The notes: a model not told the origin generated them from the sequence alone. 36,424 nt of DNA from Laceyella sediminis (GCF_003003125.1 NZ_PVTZ01000019.1:1-36424); one strand, 5' to 3'; positions 25,992-33,819 are shown, numbered from the stretch's first letter. Numbers and translations: made by a program.

Positions 25992-26398
25992 GATGTTTTT
26001 TGATAAAGATTTGTTGTGTTGTTGTTGCGTTTGGGGATAGGATAAGCGGCTTTTTATGTTTGGGAACGTGACACAAATAAGCGGGGAAGGAGTGCAACTT
26101 AGACCTGTTGAAAGGAATCATATGAGGAAAGGGATAAACATCTGTTAGTAATTAGAAGTATGCGAAATAGAAATGGAATAAAGACTTAGTGAATGAACAG
26201 GCAGAATTAGGGTTTTTACTGGGAAAATAGGGATGGTTTAGTGAGTGATTCCACATTAGGGTGTAAACTGGGCACAATATATTGTGGATAATGTGGATAA
26301 GTATGTGGATATGTTGATTGAGCTGGGGATAAAGTTATGCTGTTTGTGGATGAATTTATTCTTTAAAGAACAAAACCTTCGGCTGGGGGGCAGGGAAG
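25992..26398. other. Divergent intergenic region
   Basis: About 400 nt, A+T-rich, between the thrC promoter and the HD hydrolase gene. No gene seen. Its right part holds the cluster of DnaA boxes listed separately. I could not settle a promoter for the hydrolase gene. Confidence 0.5.
26283..26353. promoter_or_regulatory. DnaA-box cluster
   Basis: Two perfect copies of TGTGGATAA (reverse complement of the consensus TTATCCACA) lie side by side at 26283-26291 and 26292-26300. Three one- or two-mismatch copies follow in the same direction: TGTGGATAT (26304), TGGGGATAA (26324) and TGTGGATGA (26345). All point the same way within 71 nt. Such clusters outside oriC sequester DnaA or make it act as a transcription factor in Bacillus. 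Confidence 0.7.
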
Positions 26399-27085
26399 AT
26401 GGAGTCGGAAGCAATCATTGAAAAAACGGTTGACTATGTGAAGGAAACACTGCGGAAACAAGAGGGAAGCCATGATTGGTTTCATATTGAACGGGTGTGG
26501 AAAAATGCGATCCAGTTGGGAAAGGCGGAACAGGCGGACATGTTGGTGGTTCAGTTGGCGGCACTGTTGCATGATATCGCTGACCACAAGTTTCACGGTG
26601 GAGATGAAACCGTGGGGCCCCGTATGGCTGAGGAATGGCTGGCTGGATTAGGTGTGGATGAGGAAGTGGTAAGGCACGTTTCGCAGATCATCGCTGATCT
26701 CTCTTTTAAAGGTGCTCATGTTCAAACGGTGATGAAAACCAAAGAGGGCATGGTTGTCCAAGACGCGGATCGGTTGGATGCCATTGGGGCTATTGGGATC
26801 GCCCGCGCTTTCGCTTATGGGGGGTACAAGGGACAACCCCTATATGATCCGGCGATCCAGCCGACACTCCATGCCTCGTTCGCGGAATACAAACAGGCTC
26901 AAAGCACGTCAGTCAACCATTTTTATGAGAAACTCCTGCTGTTGAAAGACCGGATGAATACGGAAACGGGAAGAAAGTTGGCTGAGGAGCGCCATGTGTT
27001 TATGGAACGGTTTTTGGAGGAATTACAACAGGAATGCGGAGTGTCTTTCATTCAGCCGAAGAGCGAAGGATCAGGCTTGGTTTGA
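26399..27085 (+). CDS. HD-domain phosphohydrolase, YpgQ-like
   Basis: A 228-residue cytoplasmic hydrolase. HD-domain metal residues are visible: His in SHDWFHIERVWKNA, the paired LAALLHDIADHKF, and Asp in VVQDADRLDAIGAIGIARAF. This layout (SHDWxHIERV, HDI, QDADRLDAIGA) is that of YpgQ/YedJ proteins; YpgQ of B. subtilis has been described as a nucleotide pyrophosphohydrolase. A G-rich ribosome site lies just before the ATG. The DnaA-box cluster directly upstream could tie its expression to replication, which is speculation. It is followed by the next gene after 39 nt and probably co-transcribed. Confidence 0.9.
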   Translation: MESEAIIEKTVDYVKETLRKQEGSHDWFHIERVWKNAIQLGKAEQADMLVVQLAALLHDIADHKFHGGDETVGPRMAEEWLAGLGVDEEVVRHVSQIIADLSFKGAHVQTVMKTKEGMVVQDADRLDAIGAIGIARAFAYGGYKGQPLYDPAIQPTLHASFAEYKQAQSTSVNHFYEKLLLLKDRMNTETGRKLAEERHVFMERFLEELQQECGVSFIQPKSEGSGLV

Positions 27086-27124
27086 TGAAACGGGCCGCAC
27101 GTCGGCCGATCGGGAGGGATCACC

Positions 27125-27772
27125 TTGAAAAAAGCGGTTTTGTTTTGGAGTGTAGGCATTTGCGCTGTCGGGCTGTTGCTGTGGTGGGGGAATGAAGCGT
27201 TGCGTCCCTCGAAGCGGGGAATTACTATCATGGCGGAACCGGTTGTAGCACAAACTCTGAAACAGATGACTCAGGATGCCGCCCTGATCGTGGTAGCAGT
27301 GCATCAAGGCGAGGTGGAGCGGCCATCGACTGGTTCTTCCATGGAGACCAAAGTATTTTCGTTTGCGGTACGGGATACATTGAAGGGAGATGCGCCGGAT
27401 AACATTCATGTGCGCGTGCCTTATCGGCATGTCGAAACATTGAGCGTGGATGGGGAAAAAGTGGAGGTGGCGCTGAAAAGGCCGAAGTACATCGCACCCA
27501 AGACTGGCGAATCGATGGTATTGTTTTTGTCCCAGCGCGATGCTGATGGAACTTACTTACCGGCTTTTCAACCATTTTTGATTGCACGGGATGAGCAGGG
27601 AGCGGCAAAGCTTATGATCGGCAGAAACAACCAGTCCACTGTAGAGCTTTCAGATGGCACCCGTGTGACGTTAAAAGAAGAGGTGCAGATCAAGGATGAG
27701 ATAACGGGCCGATCCTTTGCAGAAGTGGTCGAGGAGATTGAACAGATGACAAAAAAACAGCCTGGTTCATAA
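27125..27772 (+). CDS. Membrane-anchored protein of unknown function
   Basis: A 215-residue protein I do not recognise as a named family. Residues 1-22 (KKAVLFWSVGICAVGLLLWW) are an uncleaved signal anchor or signal peptide, so the rest is outside. The body looks beta-rich: AALIVVAVHQGEVERP, VFSFAVRDTLKGDAPDNIHV, YIAPKTGESMVLFLSQRD. Proteins with the layout 'potential to be VVGxV..., VxxxLKG..., GxxYxLFL' are common secreted beta-sandwich proteins in Bacilli. TTG start, with GGGAGGG 6 nt upstream. It probably shares an operon with the HD hydrolase, and its stop overlaps the terminator at 27752. Confidence 0.75.
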   Translation: MKKAVLFWSVGICAVGLLLWWGNEALRPSKRGITIMAEPVVAQTLKQMTQDAALIVVAVHQGEVERPSTGSSMETKVFSFAVRDTLKGDAPDNIHVRVPYRHVETLSVDGEKVEVALKRPKYIAPKTGESMVLFLSQRDADGTYLPAFQPFLIARDEQGAAKLMIGRNNQSTVELSDGTRVTLKEEVQIKDEITGRSFAEVVEEIEQMTKKQPGS

Positions 27773-27789
27773 AAACCAAGCCGTTTTTT
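27752..27789. terminator. Bidirectional terminator
   Basis: AAAAAACAGCCTGGTT pairs with AACCAAGCCGTTTTTT (two G-T-type mismatches) around a 6-nt loop, with T6 on the plus strand and T7 on the minus strand. It ends both the operon from 26399 and the small gene at 27794. Confidence 0.85.
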
Positions 27790-27793
27790 GTCC

Positions 27794-27928
27794 TTAATCA
27801 TCAAATTCTACTTCGAGCTCGAGGCCGTCTTCGTTTAGTTCCAACTCCACTTCGACACCGCCGATTTCAATTTCCAACTCGTTCTCATCCACTTCAATTT
27901 CAACATCGAACGGTTCAAATAAGCTCAT
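27794..27928 (-). CDS. Small acidic protein, 44 residues (unknown function)
   Basis: Read on the minus strand, an ATG at 27928 is preceded by GAAGGAG at a 9-nt distance and leads to a 44-residue protein ending at 27794. The sequence alternates hydrophobic and acidic residues (VEIEVDENELEIEIGGVEVE) and ends LELEVEFDD, with no Lys, Arg or His. The net charge is about -19. The pattern predicts about three amphipathic beta-strands. It lies between its own terminator (shared) and a 155-nt upstream gap. Strong ribosome site, clean reading frame and a terminator argue that it is real. I know no family for it; binding of a metal or a basic partner protein is possible but untested. Confidence 0.75.
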   Translation of the reverse strand: MSLFEPFDVEIEVDENELEIEIGGVEVELELNEDGLELEVEFDD

Positions 27929-28083
27929 CTTGTCGGCTCCTTCATCGTTGGAATTTGATACACTTCTATTATAGGTGATCAGTAGGGTGAGAGAAGAGGA
28001 GAATATTTAAAAATAAGCGAAAAGAAGCAGGCGGCGTATGAATGCATTTTAACGGATATTACGCTACCAGTGAACGGTGATAA

Positions 28084-28112
28084 TTTACGGCGTTAGGCTG
28101 TCCTAGTATAAT
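28084..28112 (+). promoter_or_regulatory. Likely promoter of the ArsB/NhaD-type permease gene
   Basis: TTTACG and a perfect TATAAT are separated by 17 nt. The start would lie near 28119, so the hairpin at 28130 is near the mRNA 5' end. Confidence 0.6.
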
Positions 28113-28129
28113 AGGAAAAGAAATGAAAC

Positions 28130-28173
28130 CATACTAATAGGGAGCCCTTCGGCCTGGGCTCCCTATTAGTATG
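28130..28173 (+). promoter_or_regulatory. Perfect 18-bp hairpin in the permease leader
   Basis: CATACTAATAGGGAGCCC is followed after the 8-nt loop TTCGGCCT by its exact reverse complement. No T tract follows; the permease ribosome site starts ~10 nt later. It could be an RNA stem at the 5' end (stabiliser or attenuator) or a DNA operator. Confidence 0.75.
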
Positions 28174-28196
28174 AACAAGAGGGGGAGAGAAACGAT

Positions 28197-29504
28197 ATGA
28201 GCCCAGCGGTGATAGCGGTTACGGTCTTTTTAATTGTTTATGCCTTTATTATCACTGAAAAATTGAATCGGGCTGTTGTGGCCTTGCTTGGTGCTTCTGC
28301 CGTCATTGTGTTGGGGATCTTGGACACGGAAAAAGCGTTTCACGAGTACATCGACTGGGAGACGATCATCCTTTTGATCGGGATGATGATCTTAGTGGGG
28401 ATTATCAATAAAACGGGGATATTCCAATATCTCGCCGTGAAAACCGCTAAGCTGTCTGGAGGCAATCCGGTACGCATCATGATTATGTTGTCGGCACTTA
28501 CGGCGCTATTGTCAGCCTTTTTGGACAATGTGACCACCGTGCTGTTGATTGTTCCGGTGACATTCTCCATCACCCGCATGCTGAAAGTGGATGCGATTCC
28601 CTTTTTGATCATGGAAGCGGTTGCGTCCAATATCGGGGGCACTGCTACGTTGATCGGCGACCCGCCCAACATCATTATCGGCTCTGCCAACAAGCATCTG
28701 ACCTTCAACGACTTTCTGTTGAACTTGGGGCCGATTGTGGTTGTGATTTTGACGGTTGTGCTGTTGCTGGTGTATTTGATTTACCGTCGCCGGATGAAGG
28801 TGGATCAAGCGATGGTGACTGAGTTGATGAAATTGGATGAGAAGGCTTACATCACGGATCAGAAGTTGTTGACCAAATCCCTGATCGTGCTGGTCTTAAC
28901 CATTTTGGGGTTTGTGCTTCACTCGGTCATTCACATCGAGGCGGCTGTGGTGGCTATGACTGGTGCCACGTTGTTGTTGCTGATCAGTGTGAAAGATGAA
29001 GATGTAGAAAAGGTGTTTGAATACGTGGAATGGCCCACCATCTTCTTCTTCGCTGGATTGTTTGTGCTGGTGGGAAGCTTGCAAGAAGTGGGCGTGATCA
29101 AGTTATTGGCTACCGAACTCTTGCGAGTGACTGGCGGAGATGTGTCGGTTGCCTCGGTGTTGATTTTATGGGTATCTGGCATTGCTTCCGCTTTTGTTGA
29201 CAACATTCCTTTTGTGGCGACGATGATTCCGCTTATACAAGATATGATTGCAGGTCTTGGATTTGCCATCGACGGTCCGCAAGCTGACGCCTTGTGGTGG
29301 TCTTTGTCCCTGGGTGCTTGCCTTGGTGGGAACGGAACGATTATCGGCGCTTCCGCCAACGTGGTGGTGGCGGGCCTTGCCGCTAGGGAAAAACACGGTT
29401 TCAGCTTCTGGCAGTTTATGAAAATGGGTATGCCGATCATGTTGCTTTCCTTGGCCATTTCGCATCTGTATATCTATTTGCGTTACCTGATCCATTTTCA
29501 ATAA
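28197..29504 (+). CDS. Ion permease, ArsB/NhaD superfamily
   Basis: A 435-residue integral membrane protein with about 11 helices. It has the two inverted half-repeats of the ion-transporter superfamily: FLDNVTTVLLIVPVTFSI with NIGGTATLIGDPPNIIIG in the first half, and FVDNIPFVATMIPLIQDM with CLGGNGTIIGASANVVVAG in the second. These are the re-entrant binding loops. The family exports arsenite, exchanges Na+/H+ or moves organic anions; sequence alone does not fix the substrate. AGAGGGGGAGAG precedes the ATG. It has its own promoter and a leader hairpin, and is not next to arsR or arsC, so arsenite is not favoured. Confidence 0.9.
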   Translation: MSPAVIAVTVFLIVYAFIITEKLNRAVVALLGASAVIVLGILDTEKAFHEYIDWETIILLIGMMILVGIINKTGIFQYLAVKTAKLSGGNPVRIMIMLSALTALLSAFLDNVTTVLLIVPVTFSITRMLKVDAIPFLIMEAVASNIGGTATLIGDPPNIIIGSANKHLTFNDFLLNLGPIVVVILTVVLLLVYLIYRRRMKVDQAMVTELMKLDEKAYITDQKLLTKSLIVLVLTILGFVLHSVIHIEAAVVAMTGATLLLLISVKDEDVEKVFEYVEWPTIFFFAGLFVLVGSLQEVGVIKLLATELLRVTGGDVSVASVLILWVSGIASAFVDNIPFVATMIPLIQDMIAGLGFAIDGPQADALWWSLSLGACLGGNGTIIGASANVVVAGLAAREKHGFSFWQFMKMGMPIMLLSLAISHLYIYLRYLIHFQ

Positions 29505-29632
29505 GCCAAAACCGGTTTTAATTCGTTCGCAAACGGAAATCCCGTACCTGGGCAAGTTGTGGTAAAATGCACGAATACAGGAAAATTCGGCGCCGGCACA
29601 GTCCTTCGGCGGCTCAAGGGAGGATAAGAACA

Positions 29633-29920
29633 ATGGAAGAGCGCAAAGCACGTGTTCGGGAACAGGCCAAGCAGTACCATGCTCAATTTAAAGGGCGACT
29701 CGATATGGAAGAGTATGCGGAAAATACGCAAGCTCGTTGCGAATTTTGCAATAAAAATGTGAAGCCGTGGGAGATCCGGATTGTGGCCGCGTCAGAAAAA
29801 GAACGATGGGCATGCCAGCCGTGTGTCGACCGAGAAGGTCTCACGCTTTCGAACAGCGATCAAGCGATCCAGTTCGAGGCAATCCGATTGGCCACCAAGT
29901 GGATTAGCATCCGGGGTTAA
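29633..29920 (+). CDS. Small protein with two CxxC motifs (unknown function)
   Basis: A 95-residue protein. RCEFCNKNVKPWEIRIVAAS and WACQPCVDREGL give a CxxC...CxxC pattern with 25 residues between, a likely zinc ribbon. The first ~35 residues are basic and helical (KARVREQAKQYHAQFKG). The frame is open from 29567, but GGGAGG lies 9 nt before the ATG at 29633. A nucleic-acid or protein-binding role is possible. I do not recognise the family. It lies between the permease and the SRP RNA gene, and a repeat fragment follows its stop directly. Confidence 0.7.
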   Translation: MEERKARVREQAKQYHAQFKGRLDMEEYAENTQARCEFCNKNVKPWEIRIVAASEKERWACQPCVDREGLTLSNSDQAIQFEAIRLATKWISIRG

Positions 29921-29965
29921 AAAAGGGTTTTTCGTCACTTCAACCCACCAACTTGATGCATCAGA
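29921..29965 (+). repeat. Fragment similar to the right half of the 3741-3874 element
   Basis: AAAAGGGTTTTTCG, a variable stretch, then CCCACCAACTTGAT and TCAGA match the order in the right arm of the toxin-linked element (AAAAGGTTTTTCCG ... CCCACCAACTTGAT ... CCAGACACACC). The last ten bases diverge, and no left arm is seen. Confidence 0.5.
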
Positions 29966-30065
29966 ACGTTCTAATAGTGATTGCAAAGAAAAATAGTGCA
30001 ATCAAGATTGATTCTATATACTTGGATTATATATTCATCGTATTTCAGTAAAATATATCCACCCG

Positions 30066-30095
30066 TTGCGATGGCAAGGTACCTTGTGTTATGAT
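30066..30095 (+). promoter_or_regulatory. Promoter of the SRP RNA gene
   Basis: TTGCGA and TATGAT are separated by 18 nt, predicting a start at about 30101-30103, exactly where the SRP RNA 5' strand begins. Confidence 0.7.
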
Positions 30096-30100
30096 AGAAA

Positions 30101-30372
30101 CACCGCGCTAGATGGGGAGCTGGCGGTGCCCTGTAACCCGTAATCCGCCTTAACGGGGTTGAATTCCTATCTGAGGCGCATCTTGTGCGAGGTCTGGTCT
30201 GGATGATCAGTGTTGATAATTGGGTCCTACGCAACGAGGCCTTCCGAACCGTGTCAGGTCCTGACGGAAGCAGCACTAAGGGAGAATCCTCGTGTGCCGT
30301 AGGGGTGCCTGGTTTGAGCTGATGATCCAGTGCCCGCTCGGGCTAGGTGCGTCAAGGATAGGTGCGCGGCTA
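30101..30372 (+). ncRNA. scr: Signal recognition particle RNA, large Bacillus type
   Basis: The conserved domain IV is present: GTGTCAGGTCCTGACGGAAG followed by CAGCACTAAGG (30250-30282), where Ffh binds, with GGAA-type tetraloop. The 5' end (ACCGCGCTAGATGGGGAGC) pairs with the 3' end (GGTGCGCGGC), closing the long Alu-type domain with the GCGGTGCCCTGTAACCCG region. The length, ~270 nt, is that of the B. subtilis molecule and not of the short 4.5S RNA. The RNA works with Ffh and FtsY to target proteins to the membrane. Ends are estimated from pairing. Confidence 0.95.
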
Positions 30373-30386
30373 CATAAGATGACGAT

Positions 30387-30421
30387 AAGTCCAAGTTCCA
30401 TTTTGGAGCTTGGGCTTTTTT
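30387..30421 (+). terminator. Terminator of the SRP RNA gene
   Basis: AAGTCCAAGTTCCA pairs with TGGAGCTTGGGCTT around a 3-nt loop (two mismatches of G-T type) and is followed by T6. Confidence 0.85.
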
Positions 30422-30564
30422 GCGCTTTCCACTCCTATCTTCGGCAAAAGGCAAAAAAGACTGATTTTTTTGAAGGAAGAAAGTGGAAAATGGCGAATTA
30501 AAAAATATCACAATTTAGACAAAAAGTTCCGACATGAAAAGTGTCAGCCAAATGGAGGTGACTC

Positions 30565-30669
30565 GTGCCGATCGGGGCTCGTCCTGTTTTTCTGATTTTC
30601 ATGGAGAGCGGGGAACCTTCCCTTGTCGGAACGTTGCGCATCCGTTGGGATCGGCGGCGACCATGCTAA
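30565..30669 (+). CDS. Possible small protein, 34 residues
   Basis: GTG at 30565 follows GGAGGTGA closely and opens a 34-codon frame (MPIGARPVFLIFMESGEPSL, then VGTLRIRWDRRRPC). It has a short hydrophobic start and a basic end. It lies alone in the ~390-nt gap between SRP RNA and the kinase gene. The ribosome site is strong; nothing else supports it, and I recognise no family. Confidence 0.35.
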   Translation: MPIGARPVFLIFMESGEPSLVGTLRIRWDRRRPC

Positions 30670-30747
30670 GTAGCTGGTCCGAGGCGAAATCTTTCGAGAG
30701 AACCGTGTTCACGTAGGAAGAAGTTCAAGAGAAGAAGGGAAGCGACG

Positions 30748-30771
30748 ATGTGGCGGTGCGATTATGATTAA
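30748..30771 (+). promoter_or_regulatory. Short upstream ORF overlapping the kinase start
   Basis: ATG at 30748, with AAGGGA 7 nt upstream, encodes MWRCDYD and stops at 30769-30771, overlapping the kinase ATG at 30764. The kinase ATG has no good site of its own, so its translation may depend on ribosomes finishing this frame. Confidence 0.4.
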
Positions 30772-31897
30772 TATGAACATGAAATCTTTAACAGACCATG
30801 CTGATCCATCTTGCCAGTACCTTACTTTTTATCCGATGATAACGGTTGAGCGCATGGCCGCCCAGATGATGGCGAACATTCATCTTGGGGTGATTGTGCT
30901 AGATGAATGCAGCCAAGTGTTGGAACTCAATCCTGCGGCCGCCAAGCTGTTGAGATTGGATCGGGCGCGGGTGGTTTATCGGTCATTTGAGGAATTGGTT
31001 GCCCAGTTGGGCTTGCAGTCACAAGAAAAGGAGCAATTGACTTCATTCGTGTACTCAGCCTGGGACGGACAGGAGATGGACTGGGTGTGGCATGATGAAG
31101 GGGAGGAGCGGTATTTTACGTTGCGCATGCAAGCGCTCAAAGATTATGAGCAACGGTTGGCTGGCTATATGCTGGTGATTGAAGATGTGACCGCACTCCG
31201 TTTGTTGGAATTGCAAGTTCGGCGCAACAGCCGTTTGGCCACCATTGGGCAAATCGCGGCCGGTACGGCTCACGAGATCCGCAATCCCTTGACCGCCATT
31301 AAAGGATTCCTGCAAGTGATCCGGCATAAGTTAAAAGATAGCGGCCAAGGCAAAGAATGCGGCTATATCGATATCATGTTGAAAGAGATTGGGCGGATCA
31401 GCAATCTCGTCGGTGAGATCCTGCTCTTGAGCAAACCCCGCCAAACGGATTTGCGGGCTGTGAATGTGATCAAAGTCTTGAGAGAGATATTGCCCATCAT
31501 TAAAAATGAGGCCTTATTGCATAATATAGATGTTTCTTTTGAAAAAAGCGTCTCTGCTCTTCCTGTCGTCATCGCTGACGGAGAGATGCTAAAGCAGGTT
31601 TTTCTTAATTTGAGCAAAAACGCCATCGAAGCGATGAAACGGGGTGGAAAGCTAAGCATCCGTTTGGCCACGATGGCAGAGGAACGGCAATTGCGTGTGG
31701 AGATCATCGATTCAGGGTCGGGGATTCCCGAAGAGGTGCAAGAGAAGATATTTGAGCCTTTTTTTACCACGAAAGAGAATGGCACGGGGTTGGGGCTGCC
31801 CATTTGCAGGCAAATCCTGATGGAGTTGGGCGGGACGATCGAGCCGGATTCCAGCGAGACAGGCACGACGATGTGCGTTTATTTGCCTCTGGCTTGA
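30764..31897 (+). CDS. PAS-domain histidine kinase, sporulation-kinase type
   Basis: A 377-residue soluble kinase with no membrane helix. Residues ~30-145 are a PAS-like sensor (NIHLGVIVLDECSQVLELNP; YMLVIEDVTALRLLE). The HisKA part reads GTAHEIRNPLTAIKGFLQ with His170, a sequence shared with KinA and KinE of B. subtilis. The ATPase shows NLSKNAIEAM (N box), DSGSGIPEE (G1) and ENGTGLGLPICRQI (G2). No response regulator is adjacent, as is normal for kinases that feed the Spo0F-Spo0A phosphorelay; that role is inferred. The start at 30764 overlaps a short upstream frame; an ATG at 30773 is an alternative. It sits between SRP RNA and dnaX, where B. subtilis has no kinase. A terminator follows at 31978. 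Confidence 0.9.
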   Translation: MINMNMKSLTDHADPSCQYLTFYPMITVERMAAQMMANIHLGVIVLDECSQVLELNPAAAKLLRLDRARVVYRSFEELVAQLGLQSQEKEQLTSFVYSAWDGQEMDWVWHDEGEERYFTLRMQALKDYEQRLAGYMLVIEDVTALRLLELQVRRNSRLATIGQIAAGTAHEIRNPLTAIKGFLQVIRHKLKDSGQGKECGYIDIMLKEIGRISNLVGEILLLSKPRQTDLRAVNVIKVLREILPIIKNEALLHNIDVSFEKSVSALPVVIADGEMLKQVFLNLSKNAIEAMKRGGKLSIRLATMAEERQLRVEIIDSGSGIPEEVQEKIFEPFFTTKENGTGLGLPICRQILMELGGTIEPDSSETGTTMCVYLPLA

Positions 31898-31977
31898 TCT
31901 ATGGCTCTGTCAGAAACACAACCAATGCTGGCGAGCTAGGTGACCCCTTCCTATCCTGCTGTTACGGTTGATGACTG

Positions 31978-32006
31978 AACCCACTTGACGGTGGGTTTTT
32001 GTTTTT
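31978..32006 (+). terminator. Terminator between kinase and dnaX
   Basis: AACCCAC pairs with GTGGGTT around a 6-nt loop and is followed by TTTGTTTTT. Confidence 0.8.
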
Positions 32007-32024
32007 CCGAAGATGCCTTGTCTT

Positions 32025-32054
32025 TTGGAAAAAAGAGAATCGGTGTAGTATGAT
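32025..32054 (+). promoter_or_regulatory. Promoter of the dnaX-ybaB-recR operon
   Basis: TTGGAA and TATGAT are separated by 18 nt, 51 nt before the dnaX start and downstream of the kinase terminator. Confidence 0.65.
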
Positions 32055-32105
32055 AAAAAGGATCATCAGATTTTGCCCCACATGGGGAAGGCTGGAGTGT
32101 TGGGT

Positions 32106-33800
32106 GTGTCCTATCGGGCATTATATCGGGTATGGAGATCGCAACGTTTTGAAGACTTGGTTGGGCAAGAACATGTGACAAAAACGCTGAAAAACGCTTT
32201 GAAGGAAAAGCATCTTTCGCATGCTTACCTCTTCAATGGCCCACGGGGGACAGGGAAGACCAGTGCCGCTAGGATTTTGGCTAAAGCGGTTAACTGTGTG
32301 CACGGCCCAGCACCTGAACCGTGCAATGAGTGCGAGGCGTGCAAGCGGATCACCGAGGGCGCGATGATGGACGTGGTGGAGATCGACGCCGCTTCCAACC
32401 GTGGAGTGGAAGAAATCCGCGAATTGCGGGATAAAGTGAAATATGCCCCAACGGAAGTTCGTTACAAGGTGTACATCATCGACGAGGTTCATATGTTGAC
32501 GACAGAGGCGTTCAATGCCTTGTTGAAGACATTGGAAGAACCTCCAGCGCACGTCATTTTCATTTTAGCTACGACGGAACCGCACAAACTCCCTCCGACG
32601 ATCATTTCCCGTTGCCAGCGTTTCTCTTTCCGCCGCATTTCTTTTGAGCTGATTGTCGCCCATATGAAAGTAATCTGTGAGTCGATGGGAGTGTCCTATG
32701 ACGACACAGCCCTGTACGCAGTGGCGCGAGCGGCGGACGGCGGCATGCGCGATGCCTTGAGCTTATTGGATCAGGCCCTGGCTTTTGCTGAAGACCGGCT
32801 GGACGAACAAGCTGTCTTGGCTGTGACCGGAGCGGTTTCCAAAGAAATCATGTTGCGCATGCTCCAAGCAGTGGTAGACGGCTCCGTTTCGGAAGCGCTG
32901 AAGGCGTTGGATGAAGCCGTCACGGGCGGGATGGAGCCGGAGAAGCTGATTCAGGATTTCATTCAGGCCGTTCGGGATGTCATGCTGTTTAAAACGGCAC
33001 CACAGTTGGATGTTGTCAAATCAAGCCTGGGATACAGTGATTTGCTTCCCCGTTTGGGCCAACAATTGTCCATAGACCGTTTGACGCAGATGTTGGATTT
33101 GTTGCTCCATTACCAGCAGCAGATGAAATGGGTCGCCCATCCCCGGGTTGTGCTGGAAATGGCGATGCTTCGCCTCAGCGATACGGGTAGGCAGGAGCAG
33201 AAAGCGGCTGCTTCGGCTCCACTTGCCCAATTGGAAGAGCGGATTCGTGAGTTGGAGCAAGCCTTGCGCACGTTGCAAACGGCTCCCCCCGCACCCGTTG
33301 AACGGGCAACGCCAGCTCCGGCAGCACATCCGAAACCGGCTGCCGCGGCCAAAAACCAACCGCGGTTGACTGCTCTGACCGAACAGTGGGTCACTTTGCT
33401 GTCTTCTGAGAAACTGAAAGAAATCAAGCGCGCTTGGCCGGAAGTGTTGTACCGGGTCAAAGAAGAGAAGATCATGGTGCATGCCTGGCTGGTTGACGGC
33501 GAAGTAGTAGGGGCGACAAAAGACACGGTTGTGTTGGCTTTCCGTAGCAAGATCCATTGCGAGACGGTGGAAAATAAGCACAAAGATTTGATTCAGCAGG
33601 TAATGGCGCAAGTGTTGGGTACGCCAATGCGGTTGAAAACCATCATGATGCCGGAATGGCAGGAATTTGTGGCCCGCCATGGCAAACAACGGGAAACACA
33701 GCCGAATGAACCTGCGGAATCCGGCGGAGAAGATGATATTATTAAGAAGGCCATCGACTTGTTTGGTGAGCGATTGGTAAAGGTGATTGACCAAAACTAG
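32106..33800 (+). CDS. dnaX: DNA polymerase III subunit gamma/tau
   Basis: A 564-residue clamp-loader ATPase that loads the sliding clamp and ties the polymerase to the helicase. It has Walker A ([19 protein letters not shown]), the four-Cys zinc site ([19 protein letters not shown]), Walker B ([20 protein letters not shown]) and sensor region [20 protein letters not shown]. Residues ~370-430 are an Ala/Pro-rich linker and the end is the tau-specific part. The frame is open from 32073; GTG at 32106 with GGAGTG upstream gives the usual start [20 protein letters not shown]. No A-rich slippery heptamer for a shorter gamma form was seen. First gene of an operon with ybaB and recR. Confidence 0.97.
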   Translation: MSYRALYRVWRSQRFEDLVGQEHVTKTLKNALKEKHLSHAYLFNGPRGTGKTSAARILAKAVNCVHGPAPEPCNECEACKRITEGAMMDVVEIDAASNRGVEEIRELRDKVKYAPTEVRYKVYIIDEVHMLTTEAFNALLKTLEEPPAHVIFILATTEPHKLPPTIISRCQRFSFRRISFELIVAHMKVICESMGVSYDDTALYAVARAADGGMRDALSLLDQALAFAEDRLDEQAVLAVTGAVSKEIMLRMLQAVVDGSVSEALKALDEAVTGGMEPEKLIQDFIQAVRDVMLFKTAPQLDVVKSSLGYSDLLPRLGQQLSIDRLTQMLDLLLHYQQQMKWVAHPRVVLEMAMLRLSDTGRQEQKAAASAPLAQLEERIRELEQALRTLQTAPPAPVERATPAPAAHPKPAAAAKNQPRLTALTEQWVTLLSSEKLKEIKRAWPEVLYRVKEEKIMVHAWLVDGEVVGATKDTVVLAFRSKIHCETVENKHKDLIQQVMAQVLGTPMRLKTIMMPEWQEFVARHGKQRETQPNEPAESGGEDDIIKKAIDLFGERLVKVIDQN

Positions 33801-33819
33801 TGTGGGAGGAACAATCCTT

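Noticed and set aside
25871-26000. T-box or attenuator for the threonine operon
   Set aside because: No T-box sequence (GGGTGGNACCGCG), and the promoter lies within 95 nt of the thrC start, leaving no room for it.
32106-33800. Programmed frameshift in dnaX
   Set aside because: No A6G-type slippery heptamer near the domain III/IV boundary.
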